From Marinovum sp034669705 (GTDB lineage Bacteria > Pseudomonadota > Alphaproteobacteria > Rhodobacterales > Rhodobacteraceae), in contig NZ_JAXMOR010000006.1 in NCBI RefSeq assembly GCF_034669705.1, positions 1 through 64,000 on the forward strand: a DNA stretch of 64,000 nucleotides, given 5' to 3'. The number at the start of each line of letters is the position of its first letter. Within the stretch, counting starts at the first letter, position 1. Below are positions 25,984 to 34,087 of this stretch, piece by piece. Position numbers and translations under genes: made by a program. Under the pieces are notes generated by a model that saw nothing but the letters and a program-made list of their open reading frames with translations, made no database searches and had not been told where the DNA came from.

Positions 25984-26754
25984 TTACCGCCCCATCCAGC
26001 CGCCATCCACGGTCAGGATTTCGCCGTTGACATAGTCCGAGGCGCTGGAGGCCAGAAAGACCACCGGGCCGGCGAAATCCTCGGGCCGGCCCCAGCGCCC
26101 GGCGGGAATGCGCTCGAGGATGGCTTTCGAGCGGTCGGGATCGTCCTGCAGCGCCTGGGTGTTGTCGGTGGCGATATAGCCCGGCGCGATGGCGTTGACG
26201 TTGACACCCTTGCCCGCCCATTCGTTCGAAAGCGCCTTGGTCAGCTGGCCGATGCCGCCCTTGGACGCGGCATAGCCCGGCACGGTGATTCCGCCCTGGA
26301 AGGTCAGCAGCGAGGCGGTAAAGATGATCTTGCCGGCGCCGCGCGCAACCATGCCGCGGCCCACGTCGCGCGACAGGACGAACTGCGCCGAGAGGTTGAC
26401 CTCGAGCACCTCGTCCCACCAGTCGTCCGGGTGTTCGGCGGCGGGCTTGCGCCGGATGGTGCCGGCGTTGTTGATCAGGATGTCGGGTGCGATGCCGTCG
26501 GTCTCGAGCTGCGCCGCGAAGGCGGTCACCGCGGCGCGGTCGGAGAAGTCGCATTGGTAGCCGGTGAAGCTGCGGCCGAGCTGTTCGACCGCCGCGCCGA
26601 CTTCGGAGCCGGAGGTCTCGAGCGAGGCGGAGACGCCGACAATGTCCGCGCCGGCCTGCGCCAGCGCCTCGGCCATGCCACGGCCGATGCCACGCTTGCA
26701 GCCGGTCACCAGCGCGGTCTTTCCGGAAAGGTCAAAGGATTTCAACACGGTCAT
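25984..26754 (-). CDS. Short-chain dehydrogenase, KduD-like (2-deoxy-D-gluconate 3-dehydrogenase type)
   Basis: A 256-residue classical SDR with a TGCKRGIGRG nucleotide-binding loop (17-26), NNAG at about 95-98, catalytic Ser at about 148 and Tyr161/Lys165 in YAASK. FDLSGKTALVTGCKRGIGRG and the GRWGRPEDFAGPVVFLASSAS end match the KduD subgroup, which interconverts keto-deoxy sugar acids in uronate breakdown. It lies 3 bases downstream of the zinc alcohol dehydrogenase gene and belongs to the TGGTAAGACCA regulon. The exact substrate is inferred only at class level. Confidence 0.88.
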   Translation of the reverse strand: MTVLKSFDLSGKTALVTGCKRGIGRGMAEALAQAGADIVGVSASLETSGSEVGAAVEQLGRSFTGYQCDFSDRAAVTAFAAQLETDGIAPDILINNAGTIRRKPAAEHPDDWWDEVLEVNLSAQFVLSRDVGRGMVARGAGKIIFTASLLTFQGGITVPGYAASKGGIGQLTKALSNEWAGKGVNVNAIAPGYIATDNTQALQDDPDRSKAILERIPAGRWGRPEDFAGPVVFLASSASDYVNGEILTVDGGWMGR

Positions 26755-26757
26755 GGC

Positions 26758-27792
26758 TCAGGCTCCTACCTTGATCAGGCTCTTCATTGCGGTCGGCGAG
26801 GCGTCGAGCGCTTCGAAGGCCTGCTGGATCTGCGACAGCGGGCTGACGTCGGTGATCACCTTGTCGGCGGCAATCGCACCAGAGGCCACCAGCGAAATCG
26901 CCCGGTCGTAGTCCTGCGGCTCGTAGACCCGCGCGCCGATCAGCTGCAACTCGCGCCAGAAAAAGCGGAACATGTCGACCGTCGGTTTCTTTGCGTGGAT
27001 CGCCACCATGACGACGCGGCCGCGGGTGGCGGCCACATCGGTCATCGCGTCGACGCCCGGCTGGCTGCCGGAGACCTCGAAGACGACATCGGCGCCCTTG
27101 CCGTCGGTGCGTCGGGTTATCTCTTCGACCAGATCGGACCCGGCCGGGTTCACCACGTCGAACCCCATGTCTTTGGCGAGGGCAAGCCGGTTCTCGTTGA
27201 CCTCCGAGATCACCACCTTGCCGCCGGCCTCGCGCGCCACCATGGCGACCAGCACCCCGATCGGCCCGCCACCGATCACCACCACGTCTTCGCCCGTCCT
27301 GAGGCCCGACATGCGCACGTCATGGCAGGCCACCGCCACCGGCTCGATCAGCGCGGCATGGTCAAGCCGCATGTCGTCCGGCAGCGCGTGCAGGGTGTGG
27401 GCCGGGACCGTCCAGACCTCCTGCATCGCGCCGTCGGTGTCGAGGCCGAGGAATTTGAGGTTGTGGCAGATGTGGCTGTGGCCGGCAGTGCAGGCCGGGC
27501 AGTCGCCGCAGTGATCGAGCGGGCGAACGACGACTTTCTGGCCCTTGGTCAGACCATCGACTCCGTCGCCGAGCGCTTCGACAGTGCCGGACATCTCGTG
27601 GCCGATGATGCGCTCAAAGCCGACGCGGGCGTCCATGTTGCCGTGGAACACATGCATGTCGGTGCCGCAAATGCCGCAAAAGGCGATGCGGACGGCAACC
27701 TGGCCGGGCTCCGGCGTCGGGGCGGGCTTTTGGGCGACGGCAAAGCGCTGGTCGCCGCGGTAGACGGCGGCAGTGATCTGGGGGGCGGTCAT
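26758..27792 (-). CDS. Zinc-dependent medium-chain (sugar alcohol/threonine-type) dehydrogenase
   Basis: A 344-residue MDR protein. Catalytic zinc ligands are Cys39 (FCGICGTD) and His65-Glu66 (GHE), structural zinc cysteines are 95, 98, 101 and 109, and the NAD(P) loop is VIGGGPIG (about 173-180). It oxidises a polyol or sugar-acid hydroxyl. ATG at 27792 is preferred; upstream in-frame sequence is promoter-like. It is first gene of a two-gene operon with the KduD-like SDR, with two TGGTAAGACCA-type operators ahead of it. Confidence 0.88.
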   Translation of the reverse strand: MTAPQITAAVYRGDQRFAVAQKPAPTPEPGQVAVRIAFCGICGTDMHVFHGNMDARVGFERIIGHEMSGTVEALGDGVDGLTKGQKVVVRPLDHCGDCPACTAGHSHICHNLKFLGLDTDGAMQEVWTVPAHTLHALPDDMRLDHAALIEPVAVACHDVRMSGLRTGEDVVVIGGGPIGVLVAMVAREAGGKVVISEVNENRLALAKDMGFDVVNPAGSDLVEEITRRTDGKGADVVFEVSGSQPGVDAMTDVAATRGRVVMVAIHAKKPTVDMFRFFWRELQLIGARVYEPQDYDRAISLVASGAIAADKVITDVSPLSQIQQAFEALDASPTAMKSLIKVGA

Positions 27793-27861
27793 CTTGGGGG
27801 CGTCTCCTCTGGTCGGGGCCCTGGGGCACGGCGTAGTAAACGCCGGCCTCTCGCGGGCTTG

Positions 27862-27878
27862 ATATGGTAAGACCAAAT
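27862..27878. promoter_or_regulatory. Regulon operator, copy 1 (upstream of zinc dehydrogenase operon)
   Basis: TGGTAAGACCA at 27865-27875 with partly symmetric flanks (AT-A ... A-AT), 70 bases before the ATG at 27792. It is the same core as the copies at 28873 and 37796. Confidence 0.75.
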
Positions 27879-27939
27879 TAGGGCGCATGAGTCAAGGATG
27901 CATGAACCTAGCCCCCATATCGCGAGCATTGCCAAGGGA

Positions 27940-27950
27940 TGGTATGACCA
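27940..27950. promoter_or_regulatory. Regulon operator, copy 2 (upstream of zinc dehydrogenase operon)
   Basis: TGGTATGACCA differs from copy 1 only in the central base and is followed by AAATACC. It lies about 75 bases from copy 1, so looping between two bound dimers is possible. Confidence 0.68.
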
Positions 27951-28030
27951 AATACCAAGGATTTAGCGCGCTATGGCTGCCCCGGACCCCCGCCCTAGGG
28001 GCGGCATGCCTCGCATCCTGCAAGCAGCGA

Positions 28031-28765
28031 TTACAGGTCGTCGAAGGTGTCGCGCACCTGATTCCAGGCCGATTCGAGGTGGTCGCGCAGGGCCTGCTCG
28101 GCGCGATCGGGGTCGCGGTCGAGGATCGCCTCAAGGATCCGCGCATGCGCCTCGTAGTTCTGCCGGTTGCGCTCTGGCAGGCGCGGCATCTGTCGCCAAC
28201 GGGCATCGAGCCAGTCGCTGAAGCCAGTGTGGATCGCCGGAAAGATCGGGTTGCCGGGGATCGAGTAGAGAACGCCGTGAAACGCGGTGTCGGTCTCGTA
28301 GAACGCCAACGAGTCGTCGATGCTGGCCTGATTGGCCTCGAGCGCCTGTCGCAGCCGCGCGATATCGGCCTTGCCTGCGCCGGTCGCAGCCTGGCGCACC
28401 AACCCCGCCTCGACAAAGATCCGCAGGTCGAAGATCTGCCGCACACCGCCGGTCTGGCCGGTCAGATGGCCGACCAGACCGCCGAGCACGTCCATCACCG
28501 TCTCGGCGTCGGGCTTGCGCACGATCGGGCGGTGACGCGGCTGGATTTCGAGCAGCCCCTTGCTGCCAAGCACCTTGATCGCCTCGCGCGCCACCGGGCG
28601 GCTGACGCCCATGGCTTCGGTGATGCTGCGCTCGGCCGGCAGGGACTGGCCGTCCTTCAACTCGCCAGAGAGGATCTGCGCCTCGATTGCCGCCACAACG
28701 CGATTGACCGCGCTCTCGCGCGGGACGGTGGCGGGTTCGGCGGAGGCTGGCTGTAGGTCACTCAT
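28031..28765 (-). CDS. GntR-family (FCD-type) transcriptional regulator, candidate controller of the TGGTAAGACCA regulon
   Basis: A 244-residue protein with a winged helix at about 15-80 (LPAERSITEAMGVSRPVAREAIKVLGSKGLLEI) and an FCD domain (FDLRIFVEAGLVRQAA, YETDTAFHGVLYSI, YEAHARILEAI). It lies between the zinc dehydrogenase operon and the divergent enolase-superfamily gene. All three promoter regions around it, including its own, carry related TGGTAAGACCA-like sites, which makes it the likely repressor. Effector unknown; a keto-deoxy sugar acid would fit the pathway genes. Confidence 0.88.
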   Translation of the reverse strand: MSDLQPASAEPATVPRESAVNRVVAAIEAQILSGELKDGQSLPAERSITEAMGVSRPVAREAIKVLGSKGLLEIQPRHRPIVRKPDAETVMDVLGGLVGHLTGQTGGVRQIFDLRIFVEAGLVRQAATGAGKADIARLRQALEANQASIDDSLAFYETDTAFHGVLYSIPGNPIFPAIHTGFSDWLDARWRQMPRLPERNRQNYEAHARILEAILDRDPDRAEQALRDHLESAWNQVRDTFDDL

Positions 28766-28809
28766 GCAGGTTTATCCCATGGGTGATTTCGCGGATCAAG
28801 CGCTGGATA

Positions 28810-28820
28810 TGGACAGACCA
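28810..28820. promoter_or_regulatory. Regulon operator, weaker copy 3 (between gntR and dehydratase genes)
   Basis: TGGACAGACCA within GATATGG..AGACCAAA, the same as copy 1 except for two bases. It is 45 bases upstream of the gntR start and may give autoregulation. Confidence 0.5.
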
Positions 28821-28872
28821 AACGCCTGATGACGCTAGGCCATATGCCGCATTGACCGTCGCTCCATTATTT

Positions 28873-28883
28873 TGGTAAGACCA
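28873..28883. promoter_or_regulatory. Regulon operator, copy 4 (upstream of enolase-superfamily dehydratase)
   Basis: TGGTAAGACCA, identical to the core at 27865-27875 and 37796-37806, 25 bases before the ATG at 28908 and just ahead of the AGGAGG ribosome-binding site. A repressor bound here would block transcription. Confidence 0.75.
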
Positions 28884-28907
28884 TATTCAGCACAGGAGGA
28901 GCGTCAC

Positions 28908-30005
28908 ATGCCCAAGGTAACCGCCGTCACAGCCGAACTGTTCAATCTGCCCCTGGCCGAGGTTCTCAGCGACGCGATGCATGGCGATCACAGCCATTTC
29001 GAACTGGTGATCGCGACGGTCGAGCTTGACACCGGCACCAGAGGCACCGGCTATACTTATACCGGCGGCAAGGGCGGCCATGCGATCCTGGCGATGATCG
29101 AACATGATTTCGCCGGTTGGCTCAAGGGCCGCGAGGCGGGTGACATTGCGGCGCTGCATGCCGAGATGGGCAAGCACATCCATTACGTCGGTCGCGGCGG
29201 CATCGACAGTTTCGCCATCGCCGCCATCGACATCGCGCTCTGGGACGCGAAATGCCGCGATCTGGGTCAGCCATTGTGGCAGGTCGTGGGCGGCACCTCT
29301 GACCGCTGTCGCGCCTATCGCGGCGGGATCGACCTGAACTACTCGCAGGACAAGCTGCTGGCCTCCGTGCAGGGCTATCTCGACCAGGGGTTCAACGGCG
29401 TCAAGATCAAGGTCGGCAAGCCCGACCTGGCCGAAGACCTGGCCCGCGCCGGCGCGGTGCGCGCGCTGATCGGGCCGGATGTGGCTTTCATGGTCGATGC
29501 CAACTACGCGCTCTCGGTCGAGCAAGCGATCACGGCGGCCAAGGCATTCAAGGAACTCGACGTGCTGTGGTTCGAAGAGCCGATCGATCCCGACGATTAT
29601 GCCGGCTACGGCCGCATCGCCGAGGCCACCGGCTGCCCGCTGGCGATGGGGGAAAACCAGCACACGGCGCATGAATTCCGACAGGCGCTGGCGCAGTCGC
29701 AGCTCTCGTTCATCCAGCCCGACGCCTCGAACTGCCGCGGCATCACCGGCTGGCTGCAGGTCGCCGAGATGGCCCGCGAGGCCGGCATCCCGGTCTGCAG
29801 CCACGGCATGCAGGAGCTGCACGTGAGCCTCGTGGCCTCGCAGCCCCATGCCGGCTGGATCGAGGTGCACAGCTTTCCGATCGACGCCTATACCACGCGG
29901 CCGCTGGTGATCGAGGATCACCTGGCGGTGGCGCCCTCGACGCCGGGGATCGGGGTGGAATTCGACTATGACAAGCTGCGCGCGGCGCATGACCCGACAG
30001 CGTAA
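28908..30005 (+). CDS. Mandelate racemase/muconate lactonizing enzyme family protein (acid-sugar dehydratase or racemase)
   Basis: A 365-residue enolase-superfamily enzyme. Catalytic KxK is at 166-168 (GVKIKVG), metal ligands are Asp197 (MVDANY), Glu223 (WFEEP) and Glu249 (MGENQ), and the opposite base is His299 (CSHGMQE). This is the mandelate racemase-subgroup layout, which abstracts a proton alpha to a carboxylate and here probably dehydrates or epimerises a sugar acid. AGGAGG precedes the ATG. It is divergent from the GntR gene and shares its operator sites. Confidence 0.9.
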   Translation: MPKVTAVTAELFNLPLAEVLSDAMHGDHSHFELVIATVELDTGTRGTGYTYTGGKGGHAILAMIEHDFAGWLKGREAGDIAALHAEMGKHIHYVGRGGIDSFAIAAIDIALWDAKCRDLGQPLWQVVGGTSDRCRAYRGGIDLNYSQDKLLASVQGYLDQGFNGVKIKVGKPDLAEDLARAGAVRALIGPDVAFMVDANYALSVEQAITAAKAFKELDVLWFEEPIDPDDYAGYGRIAEATGCPLAMGENQHTAHEFRQALAQSQLSFIQPDASNCRGITGWLQVAEMAREAGIPVCSHGMQELHVSLVASQPHAGWIEVHSFPIDAYTTRPLVIEDHLAVAPSTPGIGVEFDYDKLRAAHDPTA

Positions 30006-30015
30006 TCCGCGCCAT

Positions 30016-30037
30016 GGGTGGGCAATGCTGCCCACCC
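30016..30037. terminator. Hairpin between convergent dehydratase and aldehyde dehydrogenase genes
   Basis: GGGTGGGCA-ATGC-TGCCCACCC is a perfect 9-base inverted repeat with a 4-base loop, 10 bases past the dehydratase stop and 14 before the convergent gene's stop. No T-tract. It probably acts as a bidirectional terminator or extragenic repeat. Confidence 0.55.
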
Positions 30038-30050
30038 GACGGACGCCGTG

Positions 30051-31487
30051 TCAGTACTGCATGTAGACGGTGCGCTTCTGCAAGAACCCCTCGAGCCCGT
30101 GAATGCCATCCTCTCCGCCTAGGCCAGAGCGCTTGTGACCGTTGTGATAGCCCTGCACGTAGCCTGAAATTCCTTTGTTAAGAAAGATTGTGCCGGTCTC
30201 TAGCTCGTGGATGGCGCGCATATAGTTGCCGGCGTCGCGGGTCCAGAGATAGGCCGAGAGCCCGTCTGGGCGGGCATTGGTGATGCGCAGCGCATCCTCG
30301 AGCCCGCCGATCCGCACCACCGGCATCACCGGCCCGAAGATCTCTTCGGCCACCGCCGGCGTGTCGGGCTGCGCGTCGAGCAGAACGGTCGGCTCGTACC
30401 AGTTGCCAGTGGCGAAATCGCCGCGGCCGCGCCGGCCGCCGAGGGCCACCCGGGCGCCCGAGGCGACGGAGGTCTCTACCAAAGCCTCGATCCGGTCAAG
30501 CGCGCCCTCGGTCGAAACCGGGCCCATGCCGGCGTTCTTCATCGGATCGCCCAGCCTGACCTGCGCTGCCCGGGACAGCAGCTTTTCGGTAAAGGCCTCG
30601 GCCACGCTGTCGGCCACCAGCACGCTTTCGTTGCAGATGCAGACCTGTCCGGCATTGGCAAAGCGTGCCACCACGGCCGCCTCGACCGCGGCATCGAGAT
30701 CGGCATCCTCAAGCACGATGAAGGGCGCGTTGCCGCCCAGTTCCAGTGACAGCGCGGCGAGGTTCTGCGCCGCTGCCGCCGCAATCGCCTGCCCGGCGCG
30801 GGTCGAACCGGTGACGCTGACCAGCCGTGTGGCGGGGTTCGAGACCAACGCCGATCCCAGCTCGGCGCCGCCGCCGGTGACCAGCCCGACGACACCCGCC
30901 GGCAGGCCCGCGCCCTGCACCAGCCGGCAGAATTCGCTGCCGGTGACCGGGGTCGCCTCATGCGGCTTGATCACGATGACGTTGCCGGTCACCAGCGCAG
31001 GGCCGAGCTTGCGGCCGATCAGCGCCAGCGGGTAGTTGTAGGCGCAGATGCCCAGCGTGGTGCCGTAGGGCACGCGGTATATGAACAATTGCTCGCCCGC
31101 CGCATCCGCCGGCAGGATCTCGCCCTGGATGCGGCGCGCGGCTTCGGCGGCATAGGTCATGTAGCGGATGGTGTCGTCGACCTCGGCGCCGGCCTCGGCC
31201 AGCGGCTTGCCCTGCTCCATCACCAGGAGCCGCGCGAAATGATCGCGCTCGGCGCGCAGCGCCTCGGCGATCTTGTAGATGTACCCGGCCCGCTCGACCG
31301 AGGGCAGACGCGCCCAGTCGCGGCGCGCCGCCTCTGCCGCCGCGATGGCGCGTTTGGCGTCTTCGGGACCGCATTCCGGCACCTCAGCCCAGACCGCGCC
31401 GGTGGCGGGGTTGCGCACCGGGCGGCGCTCGCCACTGGCGGCATCGGTAAAGTCATTGGCGATGAACGCCTTGTAATAGGTGGTCAT
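30051..31487 (-). CDS. Aldehyde dehydrogenase, AldA-like (lactaldehyde/glycolaldehyde dehydrogenase type)
   Basis: A 478-residue NAD-dependent aldehyde dehydrogenase. Active-site residues are Cys283 (NAGQVCICNES), Glu249 (LELGGNAP), Asn151 and Lys174. Its length and its C-terminus (GYHNGHKRSGLGGEDG, then VYMQY) parallel E. coli AldA, which oxidises lactaldehyde and glycolaldehyde released by sugar aldolases. It is the last gene of the ABC-importer operon reading from 37752, suggesting that cleavage of the imported sugar yields a short aldehyde (inference). Confidence 0.87.
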   Translation of the reverse strand: MTTYYKAFIANDFTDAASGERRPVRNPATGAVWAEVPECGPEDAKRAIAAAEAARRDWARLPSVERAGYIYKIAEALRAERDHFARLLVMEQGKPLAEAGAEVDDTIRYMTYAAEAARRIQGEILPADAAGEQLFIYRVPYGTTLGICAYNYPLALIGRKLGPALVTGNVIVIKPHEATPVTGSEFCRLVQGAGLPAGVVGLVTGGGAELGSALVSNPATRLVSVTGSTRAGQAIAAAAAQNLAALSLELGGNAPFIVLEDADLDAAVEAAVVARFANAGQVCICNESVLVADSVAEAFTEKLLSRAAQVRLGDPMKNAGMGPVSTEGALDRIEALVETSVASGARVALGGRRGRGDFATGNWYEPTVLLDAQPDTPAVAEEIFGPVMPVVRIGGLEDALRITNARPDGLSAYLWTRDAGNYMRAIHELETGTIFLNKGISGYVQGYHNGHKRSGLGGEDGIHGLEGFLQKRTVYMQY

Positions 31488-31526
31488 GTCGGAGGTCCTT
31501 ATGCGTGAGGGTGGGGGCGGGCGGGG

Positions 31527-33056
31527 CTAGTGCCCCTGCCCTGCCCTGAAACCGGCCCCGGCCATGTCGGCCAGCATCCGGTCCTTGTCGAACCCGGGAT
31601 AGGCGTATTCCGCCACCGTTTCGCCCTGGTAGAGGGTGAGCACCCGGTCGGCGAGCATGATGACTTCGTCGATCTCATACGACAGGATCAGGATGCCGAC
31701 GCCACGGCCGGCGAGGTCTTCGATGATGCGGTAGATGTCGGCCTTGGCGTGGACATCGATGCCGCGGGTGGGCTCGAGCAGGATCAGCAGTTTCAGGTCC
31801 GGATCGAGCCAGCGCGAAAAGCAGATCTTCTGCTTGTTGCCACCCGACAGGAAACGGATCTCCTGCTCCGGCGAGGCGGTCTTGGTCGAGGTGTCGCGGA
31901 TCGCCTTGCTCACCAGTGCATCGATCCGGCTTCCGTCGATCAGCCCGGCCTTCACCGATTTCTCGAGGTAGGGCAGCGCGATATTGTCGCGCACCGACAG
32001 CGGCGGCAGGATGCCGTTCTTGTCACGATTTTCCGTCACCAACCCCATCCCCTCGGCCACCGCCTGTGCCGGGCCGCGGCCGGGCTTCAGCGGCCGGCCG
32101 AAATAGCTGATCCGGCCCTCGTAACCGTCCTCCAGCCCGAAGATCGCCTTGGCCAGCTCCGGCGCGCCACAGCCGCGCAGACCGGTCATCACCACGATCT
32201 CGCCCTCATGGACGCTGAACGAAATATCCTCGTAGGCGCCGGGATGGGTGAGGTTCTCGACCGTCAGGATGGTCTGGCCGGTGATGTCCTTGTGCGGCTT
32301 GACGAAGTGATCCAGCTCGGTGCCGGTCATCGACCGGATGACGTGATCCTCCGAGGTCTCTGCGGTGCGCTCGGACAGCACGATCACCCCGTCGCGCATC
32401 ACTGTGACCTGTTCGGCGATGCTGAAAATCTCGGGCATGTGATGCGAGATGTAGATGATCGCGATGCCCTCTTCCTTCATCTTGCGGATGAAATCGAAAA
32501 GCATCTCCTTGTCCTCCTCCGACAGCGCCGAGGTCGGTTCGTCCATCACGATCAACCAGGCGTCGGACATCAGCGCGCGGATGATCTCGACGATCTGTTT
32601 CTCGCCAGAGTTCAGCTCGGCCACCTTGCGATTGGGGTCGAGCTTCAGCCCGAAGCGGTCGAGCTGGGCGCGCACCTGCGCCGCCATCTCGCGCGTGTTC
32701 ATGAAAGGCGTTCTGCCGCGGCGCAGCTCGCGCCCGAGGAAGATGTTGCCCGACACCGTGAGCTCGTTGATGAGCGACAGCTCCTGGTGGATCATCGCGA
32801 TGCCCTGCGCCCCGGCGTCGGAGGGGGCGGTGATCTCGACCGGCGCACCGTCGATCTCGATCTCGCCCTCGTCCCTTTGGTAGACGCCGCCGAGGATCTT
32901 CATCAGCGTCGATTTCCCGGCGCCGTTCAGCCCCACCAGCGCATGCACCTCGCCCGCGTGGCAGGTGAAGGTCACCTCGTCGAGGGCGCGAGTGGCAAAG
33001 AAGCTCTTGCCGATGCGTTTCATGTCGAGCCGCTTGGTCCCCGATTGTTTGGTCAT
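31527..33056 (-). CDS. Sugar ABC transporter ATP-binding protein (RbsA/MglA class, two NBDs)
   Basis: A 509-residue tandem ATPase. The first domain is canonical: Walker A GLNGAGKSTLM, signature NSGEKQIVEIIRAL, Walker B IVMDEPTSAL, switch ISHHMPEIF. The second domain has a degenerate Walker A (GLRGCGAPELAKA), as is usual for the family, and signature LSGGNKQK. Unusually, its Walker B reads LLILLEPTRGID with Leu (codon CTC) where Asp is standard. ATG at 33056 overlaps the permease stop (ATGA). It energises import with the two permeases and the binding protein upstream. Confidence 0.93.
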   Translation of the reverse strand: MTKQSGTKRLDMKRIGKSFFATRALDEVTFTCHAGEVHALVGLNGAGKSTLMKILGGVYQRDEGEIEIDGAPVEITAPSDAGAQGIAMIHQELSLINELTVSGNIFLGRELRRGRTPFMNTREMAAQVRAQLDRFGLKLDPNRKVAELNSGEKQIVEIIRALMSDAWLIVMDEPTSALSEEDKEMLFDFIRKMKEEGIAIIYISHHMPEIFSIAEQVTVMRDGVIVLSERTAETSEDHVIRSMTGTELDHFVKPHKDITGQTILTVENLTHPGAYEDISFSVHEGEIVVMTGLRGCGAPELAKAIFGLEDGYEGRISYFGRPLKPGRGPAQAVAEGMGLVTENRDKNGILPPLSVRDNIALPYLEKSVKAGLIDGSRIDALVSKAIRDTSTKTASPEQEIRFLSGGNKQKICFSRWLDPDLKLLILLEPTRGIDVHAKADIYRIIEDLAGRGVGILILSYEIDEVIMLADRVLTLYQGETVAEYAYPGFDKDRMLADMAGAGFRAGQGH

Positions 33057-34033
33057 TGCGCGGTCCTCCGCTGCACCAGCGTGTCGAGCAGCACCACGCC
33101 CAGCAGGATCATCCCCTTGATCAGGCTCTGCAAATAGGGATTGGTGCCGGTCAGCACGAGGCCGTTGATGATGATGCCGTAAAGCAGGACGCCGAGGATG
33201 GTGCCCAAGAGCCGGCCCCGTCCGCCAAACAGCGAGGTGCCGCCGAGAATCACCGCGGTGATCGCGTCGAACTCGAGATAGAGCCCGGCCCACGGCTGGC
33301 CCGAAGAGACGCGGCCCACGGTGATGATCGCCGAAAGGCCGGCCAGCGCGCCGGAAAGCACGTAGACCCAGACCAGCGTGCGCTCGGGCCTTCGGCCCAG
33401 CACGAAGGCGGTGTTGATGTTCGATCCGGCGGCATAGACGTCGCGGCCGAAGGTGGAGCCATAGAGCAGCACCGAAAGCGCCACGAAGACCAGCACCACG
33501 AAGGGGATGACCACGGGCATGTTGCCCCAGCTCACCCCACCGAGCCAGAGGAAGGCGGCGTCGGAGACATTGATCGAATCCGCGTCATAGATCACCAGCG
33601 CCATGCCGCGCGCCAGCGCATAGGTCGCCAGTGTCACCATGAAGGCCGAGAGCCTGAGCCGGCCGATGAAGACGCCGTTGATCGCGCCGATGGCCATGCC
33701 GGCGGCGACGGCGGCGGCGAATCCCAGCGGCGCCGATCCGGTGGCGGTCAGCGCAACCACGCCCACACCGCCTGAAAACGCCACGTTGGAGCCGACCGAG
33801 AGGTCGATCCCGCCGGTCAGCATGATAAAGGTCATGCCCATCGACAGCAGGAACAGCACCGCGATCGAGCGCAGCAGGATGCCGATATTGGCCAGCGAAT
33901 AGAAGTTCTCGTTGGCGATGCCGAAGCCCACCGAGGCGATCACGATCAACCCGATGAGAAACAGATAGCGCCGGGCCAGGCTGTCGAGCCTGAAACCGGG
34001 CCGTGGCGGCGTCGTGGCGGTGGCGGTGGTCAT
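33053..34033 (-). CDS. Sugar ABC transporter permease (RbsC class)
   Basis: A 326-residue membrane protein of about 8-10 helices. It has the family signatures LTGGIDLSVGSNVAFSGG and AINGVFIGRLRLSAFMVTLATYALARGMALV, and the C-terminal AVILGGTSLFGGRGRLLGTILGVLLYG. It is one of two distinct permeases in this operon, probably forming a heterodimeric channel with the one encoded at 35160-36116. The start overlaps nothing upstream; 54 bases separate it from the binding-protein gene. Confidence 0.92.
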   Translation of the reverse strand: MTTATATTPPRPGFRLDSLARRYLFLIGLIVIASVGFGIANENFYSLANIGILLRSIAVLFLLSMGMTFIMLTGGIDLSVGSNVAFSGGVGVVALTATGSAPLGFAAAVAAGMAIGAINGVFIGRLRLSAFMVTLATYALARGMALVIYDADSINVSDAAFLWLGGVSWGNMPVVIPFVVLVFVALSVLLYGSTFGRDVYAAGSNINTAFVLGRRPERTLVWVYVLSGALAGLSAIITVGRVSSGQPWAGLYLEFDAITAVILGGTSLFGGRGRLLGTILGVLLYGIIINGLVLTGTNPYLQSLIKGMILLGVVLLDTLVQRRTAQ

Positions 34034-34087
34034 GGTCTCTCCTCCCCGGTGTCGGGACGGCCCGGCCGGGCCGCCCCTGTCATCCCG

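Noticed and set aside
24736..27870. A 1044-codon open frame on the plus strand
   Set aside because: It runs antisense to tex, the KduD-like and zinc dehydrogenase genes, is rich in Arg/Gly/His/Asp and has no family motif; long antisense frames are expected in high-GC coding DNA.
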